Shown here piece after piece: positions 62,801 through 64,000 of a stretch of 64,000 nt of DNA. Source of the stretch: an uncultured Dysosmobacter sp. (lineage in GTDB: Bacteria; Bacillota; Clostridia; Oscillospirales; Oscillospiraceae). Numbering within the stretch: position 1 is the first letter of the stretch; each line of letters begins with the position of its first letter. The position numbers and the translations under genes were made by a program. Location of the stretch: contig CAKTHE010000001.1 in the NCBI GenBank assembly GCA_934563745.1, forward strand, positions 1-64,000, given 5' to 3'. A model generated the notes under the pieces. It did not search any database and had not been told where the DNA came from. It saw only the letters and a program-made list of their open reading frames with translations.

Positions 62801-64000
62801 AGGCCTATCAGGGCGATACCGTGATCCTTACGGCGGAGCCCAAAGAGAATTTCATGGTGGATAAGTGGACGGTGAACGGAAGCACCGAGGACGGGAACCA
62901 TCAGAAGACCCGCCGCTTCCAGGAGCTTTCCGAGGATATCCGCTTCCAGATCGATTTTGCGGCGCAGAGCTATTACACGGTTTCTTACCGGGTGGAAGGC
63001 GGGAACGGATCCATCCTGGATGCCACGACGGATGCCAAACCCTTTAAGAGCGGGGTGACCAACAACGTCGGCGGCGGCGCCACCGTGGTCATTACCTCCG
63101 CACCGGATCCGGACTATATGGTGGAGCGCTGGACGCTCAACGGAGAAACGATTTTGAAGGAGGGGACGCAGGCACCCTTCCGGGGCGATGTGCTGACCCT
63201 GGATGGCCTGACCAGCCAGACGCCCGCGGTGGAGATCACAGTCTCCTTCACGCGGCTGCAGACCTATGCCGTGACCACCGGCGGCAAGCATGCCGGCTGG
63301 CAGCTGGTCAATGCGGCTGAGGTGCGGACGGATTCCGACGACAAGTATTACGAAGGCGAGACCCTGATCTGGCGGGTCACGCCGGAGGCGGGCTATCGGC
63401 TCAGCGATGTGGAACTCTCCGCCGGCAGCTTTGACCGGGTGGTCCGGGAAGAGGATGGTAGCTGGCTGTGCACCCTGGATGCCTTGCAGGAAGACCTGAC
63501 GCTTACGGCCCAGGTGCAGCGCCTCTATACGGTGGCTTATACGGCGGTGGAGCACGGAACCCTTACGGTACAGCCGCTCTCCGCAGCCGAGGGAGAGCTG
63601 GTGACGATCCAGACCGAAGCCCAGAGCGGATACCGCCTGTCGAGCCTGAAGGCGCTTTGGCAGGATGAGCAGGGCCTTTGGCAGGAGCTGACCATCTCGG
63701 CGGAAAAGACCTTCCGGATGCCGGCGGGGAATGTAACGGTCAGCGCGGAGTTTACCGCGGCTGGTGGCTCCGGCGGTGGCGGTGGCGGCGGTGCGATCGT
63801 ACCGGCACGCTATCCCATTACGCTGGATCCGGCCGTGGGCGGAACGCTGAAGGCGGACCGGGACCAGGCGGAAGAGGGCGCAGATGTCCAGATTTCCGTG
63901 ACGCCGGAGACGGGCTTTGCGCTCAAGTCGCTGCAGGTGCTGGATGCCGCAGGCAAAGCACTGGACCTGACCCGGACGGCGGAGGGCAGCTATACCTTCC
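56893..64000 (+). CDS. Giant secreted multidomain protein, 5' part (runs off window)
   Basis: At least 2,369 residues without a stop. A signal peptide (LTAVLLALNMLLGLLPGQAFA) leads to two FG-GAP/VCBS-type calcium loops (GDFDGNGVDEIAVY near 242, GDFNEDGVEDLAIT near 314). Around 676-756 and 853-916 are long serine/threonine- and glycine-rich amphipathic beta stretches. A fibronectin III-like domain lies at about 956-1064, Ig-like domains at about 1080-1280, then about seven divergent InlB-type repeats from 1530 to 2276, and a GGSGGGGGGGAI linker near 2290. By analogy with the LRR/SLH protein here, cell-wall-binding SLH domains may follow outside the window. The role is unknown; adhesion or degradation of host or diet glycans is possible. 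It follows the fusion regulator. Confidence 0.9.
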   Translation, partial: MKTGKKLTAVLLALNMLLGLLPGQAFAAFGSAGEDVSEMNAIEAIGIDTSVAPEGFDANDTSNPYGRDSVTVNPVSELLMIHSELTGQVPMQQGETSVPARQYDLKSELFGHGDASITTLDGFLSDPVSKSLDQKAAKEDAFKFDTNKGYTADSVYAGTAVAAGNFSGSKNGQEKQYALLALERNEEGLPGALTLQVLDAVDGKATDAAARTLISDFGSFGNDRDRNGNRMLQFQIQNYLHVAAGDFDGNGVDEIAVYVPDRQNPRIEVYQYQPKTNASATAYQDISEDGNWALSWSHAVAKSNQNIPNMVSLLAGDFNEDGVEDLAITHSCYYDKNDYGGGYAAVLYGDRGQMLEKRHEFPLVSSDGAAIVRAAFTYGELTGAGTNALVLGGQSLEDLLAGNINSRYLAIYQYSGDGYSIVTDKNFDLFAKNDQGGYQYTVMERNDADILRSLPLMVANLAIVTNGLSEAATLYFDSLQFTYQDSGLELTAALDNQSTWSHGSFYVEYGAASADLFGYGYGTMGTMIHQLPWVSSNQEPDVPDYLPEIVAAIYRQFSTIFGERQGKTYLNLAGNEATPVTSAPDGDVQPDGESSGAQYTVVSFIRSADADGSTSFAFPNTDKDTAYLEYTGHHYFTYSNPEVLAVLASAPYFADLLDRDDLSGNYAESTTSYGKTSGSSQGVTATASISAGAYVSFEQDIKVFGITVASVEASASLTAKFTYDFEKTSTLEQSVEYTTSVGSDAVVLYSIPVVVYEYDSYTPNGDGTYTQQTMTVTSPHKAATQVMELDQYEAIAKDYQELPQISGSILTHTPGDPTSYPSSAAGYKNALVYDGDWAAVNYTGAGGGITVSQAIDMGTETTHSFSGSVELEASAGAGAGGVVVGVTSGREAGAGYVMTSTKGSSYTAVMQNMPIEAKDFGYGLSWKLFAYEQEYYDGGKLKSFPVVNYLVTDVEMPPELPTDFEQDVERTTDDSVALTWSYDQTVAGFQIYRYYEFPDGTGSYELAFVPFTAGVYQDGVWQFEYQDTGLNPYTAYYYQIQTVRASAPNKSIESEVLTARTKTDVGYPELSLTGLNEEGAVSLYPDSSNTVTVEVGNPEDYPQGISYQWQKLTNGVWTDVTNRKSASYTFAASGYSTEGTYRCRVNVIYWDADRGEEYLISAYTETFAAVYQMRRVRAVPGKELTADVDAAGKPFASVTLQSTSANHNVAPSGTVTFEVTGVQYSRSYTVPLSVSGTESTATLAAKDTAALAPGIYQISASYNGNRIFLPQQLGTLEILSGDEGYRLAIYDHSGSETTSVVYGDGWTYKLLKYTKQNGALQVSTIRDMSSYGNGASGFGANLYRLGGNGVTYYSSGSGHYRITSAGTVSYDYGWPWYKETPARQYRLDVSYGGETYSANFAVTPRPITVGVRTANDQPLTAAQGEVSGNLPELYVKKGSLVYGDELLSWPTSDHTSSFRPMVSIVVRDTGGRQVELDDATAPGSYTVSGVVNANNVVAIAEGAADSAGHSIISRNGQKYVVGGVTYGGNYAVTFEPATYVVSGQQYGVTVQVEQVGGNDAGTVSLVEPKALSHEQLTDPNAAVTFSAGASLLFLAQPYEGYRVKQWSLTHGTETDVTEHTNTLSYTMLAEAISIRVEFELADYTLTITNRNEQAGTVTLPKGFANGAVVKPGAELSFTAQANAGYTFSHWEYVVGGSSKNLQEQTITVTMPKSNVYLYPVFVRDSYLLTLEGNLRAWYLWDHDNDITTAPVPRYVTSGAQIPGDTELTVEAAAGYEIDPSARWKQDGAYVVLPGEPNPDYDPAAAAADPNYDEPQEKPYTGSSYTFTMLAPTVISAQAEPGTYDLTVQTGHGTVTVDFADTPQQVTAQDGSRSFEGLAGASAIRLSAKADYGYVFDCWMVDGQRVDGTAAVYTIPALSADTVVEARFRTNTVRTVSGSFNELEGAVRYQVLDPDGTEQDAGPYTSGEAIQAYQGDTVILTAEPKENFMVDKWTVNGSTEDGNHQKTRRFQELSEDIRFQIDFAAQSYYTVSYRVEGGNGSILDATTDAKPFKSGVTNNVGGGATVVITSAPDPDYMVERWTLNGETILKEGTQAPFRGDVLTLDGLTSQTPAVEITVSFTRLQTYAVTTGGKHAGWQLVNAAEVRTDSDDKYYEGETLIWRVTPEAGYRLSDVELSAGSFDRVVREEDGSWLCTLDALQEDLTLTAQVQRLYTVAYTAVEHGTLTVQPLSAAEGELVTIQTEAQSGYRLSSLKALWQDEQGLWQELTISAEKTFRMPAGNVTVSAEFTAAGGSGGGGGGGAIVPARYPITLDPAVGGTLKADRDQAEEGADVQISVTPETGFALKSLQVLDAAGKALDLTRTAEGSYTF

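Noticed and set aside
56800..63555. Antisense open frame of 2,251 codons opposite the giant secreted protein
   Set aside because: Codon-pattern shadow of a GC-rich gene: composition is His/Arg/Gly-rich and low in recognisable domains, while the forward frame has a signal peptide and domain order.
1..64000. CRISPR array, rRNA genes or insertion sequence
   Set aside because: No regularly spaced repeats, rRNA sequence or transposase frame was recognised in the window.

Overview
The window looks like a chromosomal segment of a GC-rich, spore-forming anaerobic Firmicute of the Oscillospiraceae/Flavonifractor-Lawsonibacter type. This is an inference from the gene families: spmA/spmB, a PdaB-like deacetylase, an AbrB/SpoVT regulator, SLH-type surface proteins, a TM1266-family protein and many DUFs common in gut Eubacteriales. 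No rRNA, insertion sequence or CRISPR array was seen.

Layout. 1-7773: arginine cluster argG(3' end)-argH-argC-argJ-argB-argD-argF, all forward, closed by an intrinsic terminator. 7926-11472: a membrane-anchored XRE regulator (reverse), then a methyltransferase and a 7TM-GGDEF protein (forward). 11450-14634: an apparently complete attenuated transcription unit, with promoter, about 170-nt structured leader, terminator, TM1266-like regulator and a three-gene ABC importer. 14788-17261: degV (forward) and a TPP-riboswitch-controlled thiT-tatD unit (reverse). 17358-21551: an SLC13-type transporter and a FAD oxidoreductase divergent from a LysR regulator. 21588-23407: tRNA-Ser(GCU), tRNA-Ser(UGA), tRNA-Pro(GGG) and a decayed phage head/toxin-like gene with an intact small partner gene. 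23527-26958: NSS transporter, polysaccharide deacetylase, VanY-like peptidase. 27048-32308: a 1,613-residue secreted LRR/SGNH(DUF4886)/SLH protein behind a c-di-GMP-I riboswitch. 32499-34808: tRNA-Arg(CCU) and typA. 34939-40353: rlmA-like, MATE and cysteine desulfurase genes (reverse), mtaB and yfbR (forward). 40427-45407: brnQ, recG, folA, thyA (reverse). 45608-53657: AraC regulator, MATE, DUF362 ferredoxin-like protein, a hypothetical, murI, DUF1934, argS, XRE regulator. 53711-54816: spmB/spmA. 55016-64000: abrB, a regulator fusing a phage BRO-N-like domain to a LuxR HTH, and a giant secreted protein that runs off the window.

Functional links. The arginine cluster encodes the acetyl-recycling (ArgJ) route from glutamate to argininosuccinate and arginine, apart from any step upstream of argG. 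Several units show readable regulation: TPP attenuation of thiT, c-di-GMP control of the large surface protein (with a diguanylate cyclase elsewhere in the window), and an unrecognised leader RNA in front of the TM1266/ABC importer unit.

The best candidates for something undescribed are the unidentified leader RNA with its TM1266-ABC operon (11450-14573), the BRO-N/LuxR fusion regulator next to a giant surface protein (55348-64000), and the c-di-GMP-controlled LRR/SGNH/SLH protein. Most long antisense open frames are GC-driven shadows of these genes and were left out.
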